Of a stretch of DNA of 64,000 nt, positions 8,647 to 16,892 are shown one piece after another. The stretch lies in NCBI RefSeq assembly GCF_016406085.1, contig NZ_JAEHFJ010000004.1, positions 62,001-126,000 of the forward strand. The letters are read 5' to 3'. The notes below the pieces were generated by a model, which had not been told where the DNA came from, ran no database searches, and saw only the letters and a program-made list of their open reading frames with translations. The translations under genes were made by a program, and so were the position numbers. Position 1 is the first letter of the stretch. Every line of letters begins with the position of its first letter. The stretch comes from Aureibaculum flavum (lineage in GTDB: Bacteria > Bacteroidota > Bacteroidia > Flavobacteriales > Flavobacteriaceae).

Positions 8647-8951
8647 CATTAAGTTAACAAATATTCCATTCCACACATTCCACTCCACTCCTATCATTAT
8701 CTTGACTTCTCTCGATACAGGCTAGCAAAAAGAGTGTTTATTCATTACTTTCTTATTGTTTTTTAGAGGAAATCATGAACCTTTAATGAGTTTGGCTTTC
8801 GCCTAACTTCATTCTTCGGTTTCATTACCTTTCTAAAATCAACTTTTGAGAAGAAAACTTTTAAGAAAATATATAGCTATTTACCACTCAGTAAGCTAGC
8901 TTACTGAGTGCTTGAGATTTAAAGGTCTAGGACATCAATTTGAGTCAGATT
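8647..8951. other. Non-coding right border of the defence island
   Basis: No gene is visible in these 305 bp. It holds a short run of imperfect ATTCCA/ACTCC units at about 8662-8692 and a perfect palindrome at 8885-8910. Base composition rises towards that of the flanking genome. An 11-nt motif here (8792-8802) is the inverse of one at the left border (792-802), too short to count as an attachment site on its own. Confidence 0.4.
8885..8910. repeat. Perfect 26-nt palindrome
   Basis: The arms CACTCAGTAAGCT (8885-8897) and AGCTTACTGAGTG (8898-8910) are exact reverse complements with no spacer. There is no T-run on either side, so it is not a standard intrinsic terminator, although it sits between the 3' ends of the HNH-like gene and the DUF6624-like gene. 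It could be a protein-binding site, a recombination site or a cruciform-forming mRNA end. Confidence 0.7.
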
Positions 8952-9650
8952 TTATTTATCCATACCACTTTGTTGCATTTTTTTTACGTCTGCTAAGGTG
9001 TACGGATAATAATCAATTCCAAGCCGTTTTGCATTCTCCTCTACAGTACTTGTAAATCCGGCTTTTCTTCTCAAATGATTCACTTTATTTAGGTTTTTTA
9101 TGGGCCAAATAATGTTTTTAAACTCCTTTTCTCCTGTTGTTTTATTGAAAACGTTAAAACCTTTTCCTTGGGTTCCGTAAATCTGTTCTTTTTGCTTGTA
9201 AACCAATGAACGGTCAAGCATCATGGCATAAAGTTTAAAATCAATTTCTTTTTTATTGGCGGCCTTTTTTATTAAGGGTAAATAGGTATCAATTTTTGTT
9301 GAATGCTGAATTACATAAAATGCGGCTTCATTTGTTTCTGGACCCACCATAGTTAAACCTGGATAACCAAATTGTTTTATAATTTGTTCAATTCGAATTA
9401 AATTTAATGAATCAGAAATAGGAATTTGTTTAATGATATAAGGAATCAATTTTTTCTTGTCAATATTAAAGGCTGTTGCAAGAGAATCAGATTTAGTTTG
9501 CAACAATTCAGATGAAATTAATGTTCTTAAGTTTTGGTCTTCAAATAAAATACTGTCCAATTCCTTTTTTAATTTCAAATTTATTTTAGACTGACCCAAT
9601 GAAGGAAAACTAACTAATAAAATTCCAATTCCAATTATTAAATTTTTCAT
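8952..9650 (-). CDS. Secreted DUF6624-like protein
   Basis: A 232-residue protein with a cleavable signal peptide (MKNLIIGIGILLVSFPSLGQ). The centre has FGYPGLTMVGPETNEAAFYVIQHS and later QIYGTQG and an EENAKRLG-type tail, the pattern I associate with the DUF6624 family of secreted or periplasmic Bacteroidota proteins. The function is unknown. It is a single gene on the minus strand with no obvious operon partner; the 290 bp upstream are gene-free. Confidence 0.75.
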   Translation of the reverse strand: MKNLIIGIGILLVSFPSLGQSKINLKLKKELDSILFEDQNLRTLISSELLQTKSDSLATAFNIDKKKLIPYIIKQIPISDSLNLIRIEQIIKQFGYPGLTMVGPETNEAAFYVIQHSTKIDTYLPLIKKAANKKEIDFKLYAMMLDRSLVYKQKEQIYGTQGKGFNVFNKTTGEKEFKNIIWPIKNLNKVNHLRRKAGFTSTVEENAKRLGIDYYPYTLADVKKMQQSGMDK

Positions 9651-9943
9651 AGTAGCGTTCTTTTATGGCTAGCAACGTTGGCAGATAGTTGCCATTTCTA
9701 CAAATATAAGAAATATAGGATAGTTGGCATTGTTGGTTTTGCCAGTGGCTGAAGCAATATTCAAGAAAGTTGATGCGGTTGGAAAATAATGAACTTTATA
9801 CTTCAGTTAAATTTTTCACCAAAAACAAATTACGGTTCTCTAGTTAGAATTATAATTAGTACTTCATTAGATCCTATCATTCCCAGCCGCATCAACTGTC
9901 TCAAAAAGAAAATCATCCACAGGATGATTTACTTTTATGAAAT
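9651..9943. other. Gene-free stretch with an inverted repeat
   Basis: No supported gene is present. Ten-base arms GTTGATGCGG (9769-9778) and CCGCATCAAC (9887-9896) form an inverted repeat 108 bp apart. Near 9672-9755 short TTGGC/GCCA words recur (GTTGGCAGATAGTTGCC and similar). It may be the edge of an old insertion, but no transposase remains. Confidence 0.35.
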
Positions 9944-11122
9944 CTATTTTCTTATAACTTCTATGCTACGTCTAAAATCAAATTCTCCATCTGTAATAGA
10001 AGCTTCAAAACGATACATTCCTTTTTTAGGTAATTCTAATGTTGGTGTTAATGTATTTGGATTATTATTTTCAAAAATGGCATCAGAATGTCCTTGTACC
10101 TGCTTCCAGCTAATTTCAGCATCAATTCCATCAGAATCATTATCCGTAATTACAGTTATTATACTTAGTGATTTTCCATCTTTAGATAATTTTTGAGAAA
10201 TTTCTATAATTGGAGGCGTATTTATTTCTTTTGGTTTTTTTGAAGTTTTAACAGGAATACGTTTTGAATCTGTAATTCCAGCAGCAAACAACATTAATCT
10301 TTGTGTAAACTCTCTATTATCTGAATGACTTAATCTAGTTCCTGCACCTGCATTCCAAAATAAATTACGATCAAATAGACCAATAACTCTTCCCTTACCT
10401 ATTTTTTAAATTGCTAGCGTAGCATCCGTTTTAGCATTAAACACTCCATCAACTTTATTTACTTCAAGTCTTCCTCCTAAACCACCATCCTGAGCTTTAG
10501 CTAACATTTTAGCAGGTTTAGAGATTCGAATAAAACTAACTCCTTCACCTCTAAAACGAATTCCTCCATTTTTATTGAAATTATTCAAAAAATGATCTTC
10601 AGTATAATTCTGAACCAAATAATTACCTGCACCATTATCCGTTAAAAAATGCATACCAAATTGTTCGGTTATACTATTATCTGAATTTCTACCAGTTGGG
10701 TTATCAAGTCCAACAAGTTTATATTCTCCGCCAAAACCGCTGTCAGACCAAGCAACTAAACCACCACCTTTCTTAACCCATACACTTACTGCCTTAGCTT
10801 CTTCTTTAGAAAATATACGTTGATTAGAGGCTAAAATTAAAACATCAACTGTTTTTAAAGTTTTTGAATTCAATATTAATTCCTGATCATAAATTTCCTT
10901 TACATCTAAATTAACTTCTTCTAATGCTTCTAAAAATTGACTCATACCTAGAATATCGGTATCATTCAATCTCATTTGATGAAAAGGTTCCTGTTCTCCT
11001 GAAGGAATTTTTCCATCTGCTGAAACATCTCCATAGACATACAATACAGATTGGGCATTTAAACAGAATGGAAAACAAACTATAATAAATAAATTAATAA
11101 TTTTTTTATAAAAGGGACTCAT
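9944..11122 (-). pseudogene. Secreted amidotransferase-fold/PKD-like protein broken by one in-frame stop
   Basis: Two ORFs (10406-11122 and 9944-10294) lie in exactly the same frame. The 37 codons between them read as good protein (KIGKGRVIGLFDRNLFW...) after a single TAA at 10406-10408. Restored, the protein would be 392 residues. It would have a signal peptide (...CLNAQ), a domain resembling class I amidotransferase/ThuA-type folds (VDVLILASNQRIF, WVKKGGGLVAWSDSGFGG), and a C-terminal Ig/PKD-like domain (PPIIEI...DNDSDGIDAEISW...). Frame is kept on both sides, so a nonsense substitution (for example CAA, AAA or GAA to TAA) is the simplest cause. A truncated 238-residue secreted product may still be made. 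Confidence 0.8.
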
Positions 11123-11297
11123 TTTTTACGAATTTTAATCAAATTTACTAATAAAAATTATAGGAAGTTTCTTTTTAATGCTTCAATACTATTATAAGTT
11201 GAAGTTCAGAAAAGCATATATGCATATTAGTAATTGATACTTTTGAGAAAAAAATGTTGATAAAAACGGTAGGTCCTTTTTACAACCAAAATTACAC

Positions 11298-11894
11298 TTA
11301 ATAATACAATCTAAAATCGAGCATTTTACAGAGATTATAATGCTTTTGATGTAATTCTTCTACCACTTCAAACATATCATCTTCTTCATTAAATAGAGTA
11401 AAGAAGGCTTTGTCTAACAATAAACTTGGTATGGTGTTAAGGTCAACGCCATAACCAGAAATTGCCCGTGCTCCGGTAACCGCCAAGAAATATTGAGCCT
11501 CTTCATCGTCTAAATCCAACACTTTTGCATTTGAAAAATGTAAAATTTTACCGGCTAACTTTCCTTCAAAAATTTCTGCGATCTCTTGTAAACTATAGAA
11601 ATAGTCATTTAAACAAATATTATTTTCTTCGCCTTTTAGCACAAAGTAAATAATTTCATAATTTTTGAAATTATGGTCATCGTATACCAAGGCATTTAAA
11701 CTTTCTTCGAGACCTTCAATAGTATCACAGGTTTTATAAATACTATTTACGCCATGCTGCAATGCCAATTGTTCTAGATGCAATAGCACTTCGGTAGCCT
11801 TGGTGGTTTCTATATCTGCAACCCCTTCTAAACAGAAAATAAATTGATCTGAATCCTCAAAGTTTTGTTGTGGTAATTCTTGTTTTACTAACAA
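11298..11894 (-). CDS. Hypothetical protein, possibly DUF6642 family
   Basis: A 198-residue soluble acidic protein starting with a FIFCLEG block at residues 18-24 and ending in LCKMLDFRLYY. The pattern resembles the DUF6642 family of Bacteroidota; I am not certain. No in-frame ATG exists near the N-terminus, and the frame is closed by TGA just upstream, so TTG at 11894 is the only plausible start. An out-of-frame ATG at 11900 begins a 14-codon ORF, so an N-terminal frameshift is a second possibility. No signal peptide, so cytoplasmic. Confidence 0.65.
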   Translation of the reverse strand: MLVKQELPQQNFEDSDQFIFCLEGVADIETTKATEVLLHLEQLALQHGVNSIYKTCDTIEGLEESLNALVYDDHNFKNYEIIYFVLKGEENNICLNDYFYSLQEIAEIFEGKLAGKILHFSNAKVLDLDDEEAQYFLAVTGARAISGYGVDLNTIPSLLLDKAFFTLFNEEDDMFEVVEELHQKHYNLCKMLDFRLYY

Positions 11895-11941
11895 ATTTCA
11901 TTTTTTTTATTAGGTATCGTTTACAAATTTACGAACATATT

Positions 11942-12472
11942 TTACTTTAAAATAATGGAATCAATTTCTAGTGTAAATGCTTCTGCTTTTTTATTTCCAA
12001 TTAAAAAGGCTATTTCTTCTATACTTTCTTTATCATAATTTGAAGCTTGGAGCTTACGACCTCTAAATGCGGGATATAGTTCCGACAAAGTGATTTCGAT
12101 GGTTTCCCAATCTGTTGTGGTTGTAAACGTTGTGATATACGAGTAATATTCAGAAGCCTTACTTTTTACTCTGAATTGATAGGTTTTTCCATCCCCTTTT
12201 ACTTTTAATATAATTTTGGAATGCGTTTTTGTACTTATGTTGTCAAATTGATACCGCAAAGAGGAAAATCCTCCATTATTTTCTAAGGAAACACGACCTT
12301 TAAAAACGCCATGTCCTGCTTCATTTACCTGAAATGATCCTGAGGACCGACCGCCCATCACTACATCATCTACAATTTTCCAATTGCTGGTGTCGCTTTT
12401 TTTACTAAAGTCAAAAATGGTTGTTGTTTGCATGGTCGTTAGAAATAAGGTAATTAATAGTATATTTTTCAT
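11942..12472 (-). CDS. CIA30-family (NDUFAF1-like) exported protein
   Basis: A 176-residue protein with an N-terminal hydrophobic segment that may be a signal peptide, then the CIA30 hallmark: FDFSKKSDTSNWKIVDDVVMGGRSSGSF, GVFKGRVSLENNGGFSSLR, and later LSELYPAFRGRKLQ. In mitochondria CIA30 helps complex I assembly. Bacterial members are jelly-roll carbohydrate-binding-like proteins of unknown role and often lie near photolyase or light-response genes, as here. It follows the 141-residue gene by 18 bp on the same strand, so the two are probably one operon. Confidence 0.88.
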   Translation of the reverse strand: MKNILLITLFLTTMQTTTIFDFSKKSDTSNWKIVDDVVMGGRSSGSFQVNEAGHGVFKGRVSLENNGGFSSLRYQFDNISTKTHSKIILKVKGDGKTYQFRVKSKASEYYSYITTFTTTTDWETIEITLSELYPAFRGRKLQASNYDKESIEEIAFLIGNKKAEAFTLEIDSIILK

Positions 12473-12490
12473 AATTGTTTCTAATTAATA

Positions 12491-12916
12491 TTATCCATCA
12501 TAATAGTCCAAGTCCAAAAATTCAATTTTTGAATCCATCATCTTATTGATAAACTTTTTATTGGCCAGATAGTTCTTGTCTTTATTAAATTTTATAAAAT
12601 GCCCATTGGCATGAATGGTGAATGTTTTTGTGCGATACACCACCAAACGGTAATAAGGAATAATCCAAGAATAGCGGTCTAGCCGATTTGTAAAATGTAT
12701 GATAATGCCTTTAGGTCTTAATTCGATATTGGCAAAGTTATCATCTATGGTTTGTGCATTTATGGGCTGTAGTTTTGTGCTCAATTCTTTAATGATCAAT
12801 CTGCTGGAACCAACGCCGCCTCGCTTTATCTTTTCCAATAGAGAAAAAGCGTTGCCCAGAACTTCTATGCTCTTTGTGGTGTAGGCTTTGTTTTTATGAC
12901 TTGTGTTAAATAACAT
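12491..12916 (-). CDS. Conserved hypothetical protein (141 aa)
   Basis: Cytoplasmic, basic protein with LRPKGIIIHFTNRLDRYSWIIPYYRLVVYR in the middle, suggesting a compact beta-rich fold, and an acidic end (FLDLDYYDG). I do not recognise the family. It is the first gene of a two-gene unit with the CIA30 gene and faces the DoxX-like gene across a shared 167-bp control region containing a TTTGTTTAAC motif. That placement suggests joint control with the photolyase cluster. Confidence 0.7.
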   Translation of the reverse strand: MLFNTSHKNKAYTTKSIEVLGNAFSLLEKIKRGGVGSSRLIIKELSTKLQPINAQTIDDNFANIELRPKGIIIHFTNRLDRYSWIIPYYRLVVYRTKTFTIHANGHFIKFNKDKNYLANKKFINKMMDSKIEFLDLDYYDG

Positions 12917-12967
12917 TTGTATACTTTTTGTTTCTTATTTTAATACTTTAATAAGCATTAGTTTTAT

Positions 12968-12977
12968 TTTGTTTAAC
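12968..12977 (+). promoter_or_regulatory. TTTGTTTAAC motif, candidate operator
   Basis: The 10-mer TTTGTTTAAC lies in the divergent region between the 141-aa gene and the DoxX-like gene. A matching TTGTTTAAC and an inverted-type TTTGTTAAAC occur in the promoter of the photolyase operon at 17349-17378. Its TTTGTTT is mirrored by AAACAAA at 12995-13001. I infer a shared binding site for one regulator, perhaps a light-sensing MerR or an ECF sigma factor encoded elsewhere. Confidence 0.4.
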
Positions 12978-13006
12978 TTTTTTACAAATATAATAAACAA
13001 AATTTG

Positions 13007-13014
13007 TATTTTTG
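13007..13014 (+). promoter_or_regulatory. Bacteroidota -7 element for the DoxX-like gene
   Basis: TATTTTTG matches the TAnnTTTG consensus of the Bacteroidota primary sigma factor. It leaves a leader of about 65 nt before the ATG at 13084. A good TTG at -33 is not evident, which would fit activator-dependent transcription. Confidence 0.5.
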
Positions 13015-13083
13015 TAACAGAAACTTTATTTATGATTTTTTTAATACAAAGTTTTTATTAAACAAACACTTCAAATATAGTAT

Positions 13084-13446
13084 ATGAATTATTTAATTAT
13101 TGCATTTCAGGTTATTGTAGGGATCAGTATTTTAAACGTTTGGCTTTTACAAGCCAAGAAACCAACGAAATGGCGTGGTGGAAATGCTACCACCATTATA
13201 GAAGAATTTGAGGCCTATGGATTGTCTGCTACTCTTTGTTATACTATAGGTTTTATAAAAGTAACCCTTGCCATTTTGCTAATCGCTGGTATATGGTATC
13301 CTATGTTCACGCAACCCGCAGCGTTAGGCTTGGCAGCTCTTCTATCTGGTTCTATACTTATGCACATTAAAATAAAGGACCCTTTGCTTAAATCTTTTCC
13401 GGCGGCATTATTTTTGGTAATGTGCTTGTTTATTGCGTTTGTTTGA
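13084..13446 (+). CDS. DoxX-like integral membrane protein
   Basis: A 120-residue protein with four predicted membrane segments (about residues 3-20, 50-70, 75-92, 102-119). The early KWRGGNATTIIEEFEAYGLS loop and later HIKIKDPLLKSFPA are typical of small DoxX-like proteins. The function of these short members is unknown; larger relatives act in oxidative-stress or thiosulfate chemistry. It ends 3 bp from the convergent end of a second DoxX-like gene, which shares the I-K-I-K-D loop. Confidence 0.8.
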   Translation: MNYLIIAFQVIVGISILNVWLLQAKKPTKWRGGNATTIIEEFEAYGLSATLCYTIGFIKVTLAILLIAGIWYPMFTQPAALGLAALLSGSILMHIKIKDPLLKSFPAALFLVMCLFIAFV

Positions 13447-13449
13447 TGG

Positions 13450-13803
13450 TTACAGTAAAGTAAGTTTACTGTAATATGCTACACAGATGTATAAGTTAAG
13501 TGCTGCAAATATTAAGGATGGTGACGATTCTAAAATACTATCCTTTATTTTTATTCGTACAGCAAACCCCAAAAGCATTAGAAGTGTCAATCCTGCGGAA
13601 GCAATAAAAACCAAATCAGGCAAACAGAAGTAACCCACCACCAAACCAATAGCACCAATTAATTGCAGGTATCCTGTGAGGAGTCTTATGGTCTTGTTCA
13701 TGCCAAATCGAATAAATTCAGCCGCTATTTTCGGAGAATATAAACAATTAATGCCGTAGAAAAAGAAAGCACTACTCGATAATATGATGGCTATAAGCAA
13801 CAT
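13450..13803 (-). CDS. Second small DoxX-like membrane protein
   Basis: A 117-residue protein with four predicted membrane segments and the loop FAVRIKIKDSILESSPS, close to the equivalent loop of the convergent neighbour. The pair therefore look like diverged paralogues. It lies 38 bp downstream of the photolyase gene on the same strand and is probably the last gene of the photolyase operon. The function is unknown; a membrane role connected to light or redox stress is only inferred from context. Confidence 0.75.
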   Translation of the reverse strand: MLLIAIILSSSAFFFYGINCLYSPKIAAEFIRFGMNKTIRLLTGYLQLIGAIGLVVGYFCLPDLVFIASAGLTLLMLLGFAVRIKIKDSILESSPSLIFAALNLYICVAYYSKLTLL

Positions 13804-13841
13804 TTATGGTATCATTTTTTATTTTACGCTATGGTTAGCTA

Positions 13842-15329
13842 TTATAGTTTTAGCGTTTGCAAATAGGTTTCTCCATTCGCTACATGCAGTTGTTGTTTCT
13901 CCTCTGGCATTTTATCAAACATACGCACCAACATTCCTAATCTTGGGTTTGATAAAAAGAAGTCGCGATGTGTATGCATAAATCGCCAAAAAAGACCGTC
14001 CCAGGTCGATTGCCACTCCCCTTTTTTATAGTTGCTCATTTTCATAATATAGTTACTGCCACTTATATACGGTTTGGTAGCCATTAAGCCGCCATCGGCA
14101 AATTGACTCATTCCGTAAATGTTAGGAACCATAACCCAATCATAAGCATCAATAAACAGTTCCATAAACCATTTGTACACTTCATCAGGATCAAATTCGC
14201 AGAGCATCATAAAATTACCCAACACCATTAAGCGTTCTATATGATGGCAATACCCTGTTTTCAATACTTTCTTGATAGTACGGTCAATAGGCACTATACC
14301 CGTAGTTCCGTTATAAAATGAAGCAGGAATTTTCTTTTTAAATTTCCAGAAATTAGTGGTGCGTTCTTCACTTCCTCTAGCTTCGTAAACCCCTCTTATA
14401 AATTCTCGCCATCCTATAATTTGACGCACAAAACCTTCGGTAGAATTAATGGGGATGTCGTTTTCTGCTGCATAAACCAAACAGGCCTCAATAATTTCTT
14501 GAGGGGTTATTAATCCCACATTTAGCATCGGTGTTAATACGCTATGGTTGAGTATGGAATTTTCAGCAACAATGGCATCTTCATAAGCTCCAAATTCCAT
14601 AAAACGCTGCTCAAAAAATTGATGCAGCCACACTTTTGTCGTTTCAAAGCTTGTTGGATAGAGCGAATGCTCCGTAAGACTGCCTAAATGATTGGAAAAA
14701 TGGGTTGAAACATACGTTGTTGCTTCTTTGTAATAGGCATCAACATCAGGGAATTGAATAGCTGGAGGAGTTTTTTTAGCGGGATATTTCTTTCTGTTTT
14801 CACTGTCAAAGGTCCATTTACCACCGACGGGACTCCCATCAGCATCTATCAAAATCTTTCTGTTTTTACGTTGTTCTGTGTAAAATGTGCTTTGATGGTA
14901 TTTCTTCTTCCCCTTTTTAAAAAAAGCAGCTAGTTCTTCTTTGGAATTTAAAAATAAAAGCGATTTATATTGTGTCGCGGTGATGCCGCTTTCACGTAAG
15001 CCTTTATCTAATCTTTTTTGAAGCCAATTATCTGTCGGGTCTATATAGTTGATATGGGTTATACCCTTCCGTTTTAATTCGGGAATTAACACGCTAATAT
15101 CTGAAATGGCTTCTGTAGCTTCTATATAAATTACTTCCCTGTTGTGGTCTTTCTGAAGAAAATCGGCATAGCGTTTCATTGAGGCTCTATGAAAGGCTAT
15201 TTTCTGCTTATGGAAAGGATATTGCTTAAAGAACAAGTATTCTTCTACTAAATATATAGGAGCATCGGTCTCCAACAGTGGCGACTTTTCAACTAATTGA
15301 TGTGGAAATATTATATGTATTTGTTTCAT
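13842..15329 (-). CDS. Cryptochrome/photolyase of the DPRP (6-4 photolyase-like) family, lacking Fe-S cysteines
   Basis: The 495-residue protein has the deoxyribodipyrimidine photolyase-related layout: an N-terminal antenna-type domain (IHIIFPHQL...[12 protein letters not shown]), then the helical FAD domain ([71 protein letters not shown]). Characterised relatives such as PhrB repair 6-4 photoproducts with FAD and a 4Fe-4S cluster. Here the segment that normally supplies clustered cysteines reads [18 protein letters not shown], with none. ATG at 15329 overlaps the stop of the preceding DUF2256 gene (ATGA), so the two are coupled. DNA repair is the likely role; a photoreceptor role is possible. 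Confidence 0.88.
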   Translation of the reverse strand: MKQIHIIFPHQLVEKSPLLETDAPIYLVEEYLFFKQYPFHKQKIAFHRASMKRYADFLQKDHNREVIYIEATEAISDISVLIPELKRKGITHINYIDPTDNWLQKRLDKGLRESGITATQYKSLLFLNSKEELAAFFKKGKKKYHQSTFYTEQRKNRKILIDADGSPVGGKWTFDSENRKKYPAKKTPPAIQFPDVDAYYKEATTYVSTHFSNHLGSLTEHSLYPTSFETTKVWLHQFFEQRFMEFGAYEDAIVAENSILNHSVLTPMLNVGLITPQEIIEACLVYAAENDIPINSTEGFVRQIIGWREFIRGVYEARGSEERTTNFWKFKKKIPASFYNGTTGIVPIDRTIKKVLKTGYCHHIERLMVLGNFMMLCEFDPDEVYKWFMELFIDAYDWVMVPNIYGMSQFADGGLMATKPYISGSNYIMKMSNYKKGEWQSTWDGLFWRFMHTHRDFFLSNPRLGMLVRMFDKMPEEKQQLHVANGETYLQTLKL

Positions 15330-15454
15330 TTATTTGATCTACAACGTTTACTACAATACTTAACTTCTGTCCAATTCTTTTCCCATTTTTTACGCCATGT
15401 AAATGGCCGTTTACATACCAAACATATTTTTTCAGGCAAGTATTGTTTCTTCAT
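15326..15454 (-). CDS. DUF2256 small zinc-finger protein (42 aa)
   Basis: A short gene easily missed: 42 residues beginning [18 protein letters not shown] and ending [12 protein letters not shown]. It has two CxxC-type pairs (C11/C14 and C34/C38) and the tryptophan-rich WRKKWEKNW between them, which is diagnostic of DUF2256. Members are nearly always found beside cryptochrome/photolyase genes. Its TGA stop at 15326-15328 overlaps the photolyase ATG, and it starts 18 bp after the FAD-binding gene, so it sits inside the operon. A zinc-bound helper or DNA-binding accessory is inferred. Confidence 0.93.
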   Translation of the reverse strand: MKKQYLPEKICLVCKRPFTWRKKWEKNWTEVKYCSKRCRSNK

Positions 15455-15472
15455 GGGCTCGCATCGTATTTT

Positions 15473-16603
15473 TTATTTTTTATTTTCAAAAGGAAGCTGT
15501 TTTTTACATTTTTTCCAAAAGGCAAAGAAGGACGGATAATAGCCTTGTACGTCAAACATCCAATCTCTAGCTTCTTCAATACCGCTATAATGTGCGTTTA
15601 GTGGATGTTCTTTGTAATAGATTTCTCCTGATGGATGATTTGTTATGAGGTCATTAAACTCACCTATATAGATTTGAATGTTTGTTATGTTTTCTTTTGC
15701 GATAGTAATGATAAATTCAATGGTCTTTTGAGCTACCGGATAGTCCTTAAAATGTGAGGGCTCTAAGAGTAGAATTCTATTTACGGAATGCTCGGTTTTC
15801 CATAGTGGATCGATATTGTAAAAATTATAAATACACGTTGGCAATGCTTCGTTAATGGTAATGGCTTTTGGTTCTGGTAATGGTGTTTTTAGTTCTAAAG
15901 TTGGCGTATTTTCTAAAATTTCAGGAATTTGCATACTGGCAAACGCTTCATAGGGCACATCTAAAAAAGTACCTTTTTGTTCAGTAAAACAGTATTTGTT
16001 AATGTTGTCTTGATTGGCATAATACTTTTTATTGCTATTGGCACCTGCAACCCACTGCCAACTTAACGCATTGCTTGCCCAATCTGCATCTAATAAATGG
16101 TAATACATCCATTGGGCGGGTTCTTTCCAATGACTTTGTCCGATATTACAGGCTATAGCAGCAATATACATTCTTACATGGTTGTGGATATACCCCGTTT
16201 TATAAAAATTTCGAATACCTTGGTCAACAGCTTCAATTCCTGTTTGGGCATTTATAATGGCCGCAGCCATAGACGTATTCGCAACGGGATTTTGTTGGTG
16301 TTTTAAATCTTGATTGATTCCCTCTTTTTTGGCTATCCAAACGTGCTGCCAATACTCTCGCCACGCCAATTCTTGAATAAATTTTTCAATTTGATTCGGT
16401 TCATAACCACGATTTAGGGTTTCCGAAAGTATCTTTTTTGTAGAAATGATTCCTCTAGAAATATAAGGCGATAAATAGCTAACCGAACCATTGGTATAGT
16501 TACGCGTTGCACCATACGCAACAGGATCGATAGTACGAACACGCTGCAAAATGTCTGCATATGTTGTTGGGAATACAATATCTTGATGTGCTACTGGTTC
16601 CAT
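15473..16603 (-). CDS. FAD-binding photolyase/cryptochrome homologue without the antenna domain
   Basis: The 376-residue protein begins directly with the FAD-binding half of the photolyase fold. Conserved stretches are GSVSYLSPYISRGIIS (about residue 39), FIQELAWREYWQHVW (88), TGYIHNHVRMYIA (137), and DADWASNALSWQWVAGANSNKKY (172), which surround the flavin. The N-terminal Rossmann domain that holds the antenna chromophore in photolyases is missing, and about 140 C-terminal residues form an extra region not typical of photolyases. Repair activity or a sensory role cannot be decided. It lies immediately after the TIGR03643 gene (end to start), inside the photolyase operon. Confidence 0.85.
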   Translation of the reverse strand: MEPVAHQDIVFPTTYADILQRVRTIDPVAYGATRNYTNGSVSYLSPYISRGIISTKKILSETLNRGYEPNQIEKFIQELAWREYWQHVWIAKKEGINQDLKHQQNPVANTSMAAAIINAQTGIEAVDQGIRNFYKTGYIHNHVRMYIAAIACNIGQSHWKEPAQWMYYHLLDADWASNALSWQWVAGANSNKKYYANQDNINKYCFTEQKGTFLDVPYEAFASMQIPEILENTPTLELKTPLPEPKAITINEALPTCIYNFYNIDPLWKTEHSVNRILLLEPSHFKDYPVAQKTIEFIITIAKENITNIQIYIGEFNDLITNHPSGEIYYKEHPLNAHYSGIEEARDWMFDVQGYYPSFFAFWKKCKKQLPFENKK

Positions 16604-16891
16604 TTAACGTTTACTTATTTTGTTGCCAGATATGGCTCTTTGGCGGGTACATTTAAAACGTGTAATTTCTGAACTCCGTTTTTTTAAATGTTTTTGGCTC
16701 ACACCACTATTTACACGTTTACGCCAGCGTTTAAAACTAGAGGCTTTAAGTGTGCTACGCATTACTTTGATAACCTCTTTTTCTGGTAAGCCAAATTGAA
16801 ACAAAATGGCTTCAAAAGGGGTGCGATCTTCCCATGCCATTTCAATGATACGGTCTAGCTTCCGTTCTGTAAATTGTGTTATATCTACCAT
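16604..16891 (-). CDS. TIGR03643/DUF2805 small protein
   Basis: A 95-residue basic protein. The N-terminal half, FTERKLDRIIEMAWEDRTPFEAILFQFGL, followed by EKEVIKVMRSTLKASSFKRWRKRV, matches the TIGR03643 family, a helix-rich, probably nucleic-acid-binding type often next to cryptochromes and DUF2256. The stop abuts the next gene's start, and the gene begins 1 bp after the DUF2452 stop. The C-terminus is a run of Lys/Arg. Confidence 0.88.
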   Translation of the reverse strand: MVDITQFTERKLDRIIEMAWEDRTPFEAILFQFGLPEKEVIKVMRSTLKASSFKRWRKRVNSGVSQKHLKKRSSEITRFKCTRQRAISGNKISKR

Positions 16892-16892
16892 A

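Noticed and set aside
8662-8692. ATTCCA/ACTCC repeats as a CRISPR-like or tandem array
   Set aside because: Units are imperfect, only about 30 bp in total, with no spacers.
792-8802. Matching 11-nt TTGGCTTTCGC motif at both borders of the defence island (792-802 inverted, 8792-8802)
   Set aside because: Too short and in inverted orientation; integration normally leaves direct repeats, and chance is not excluded.
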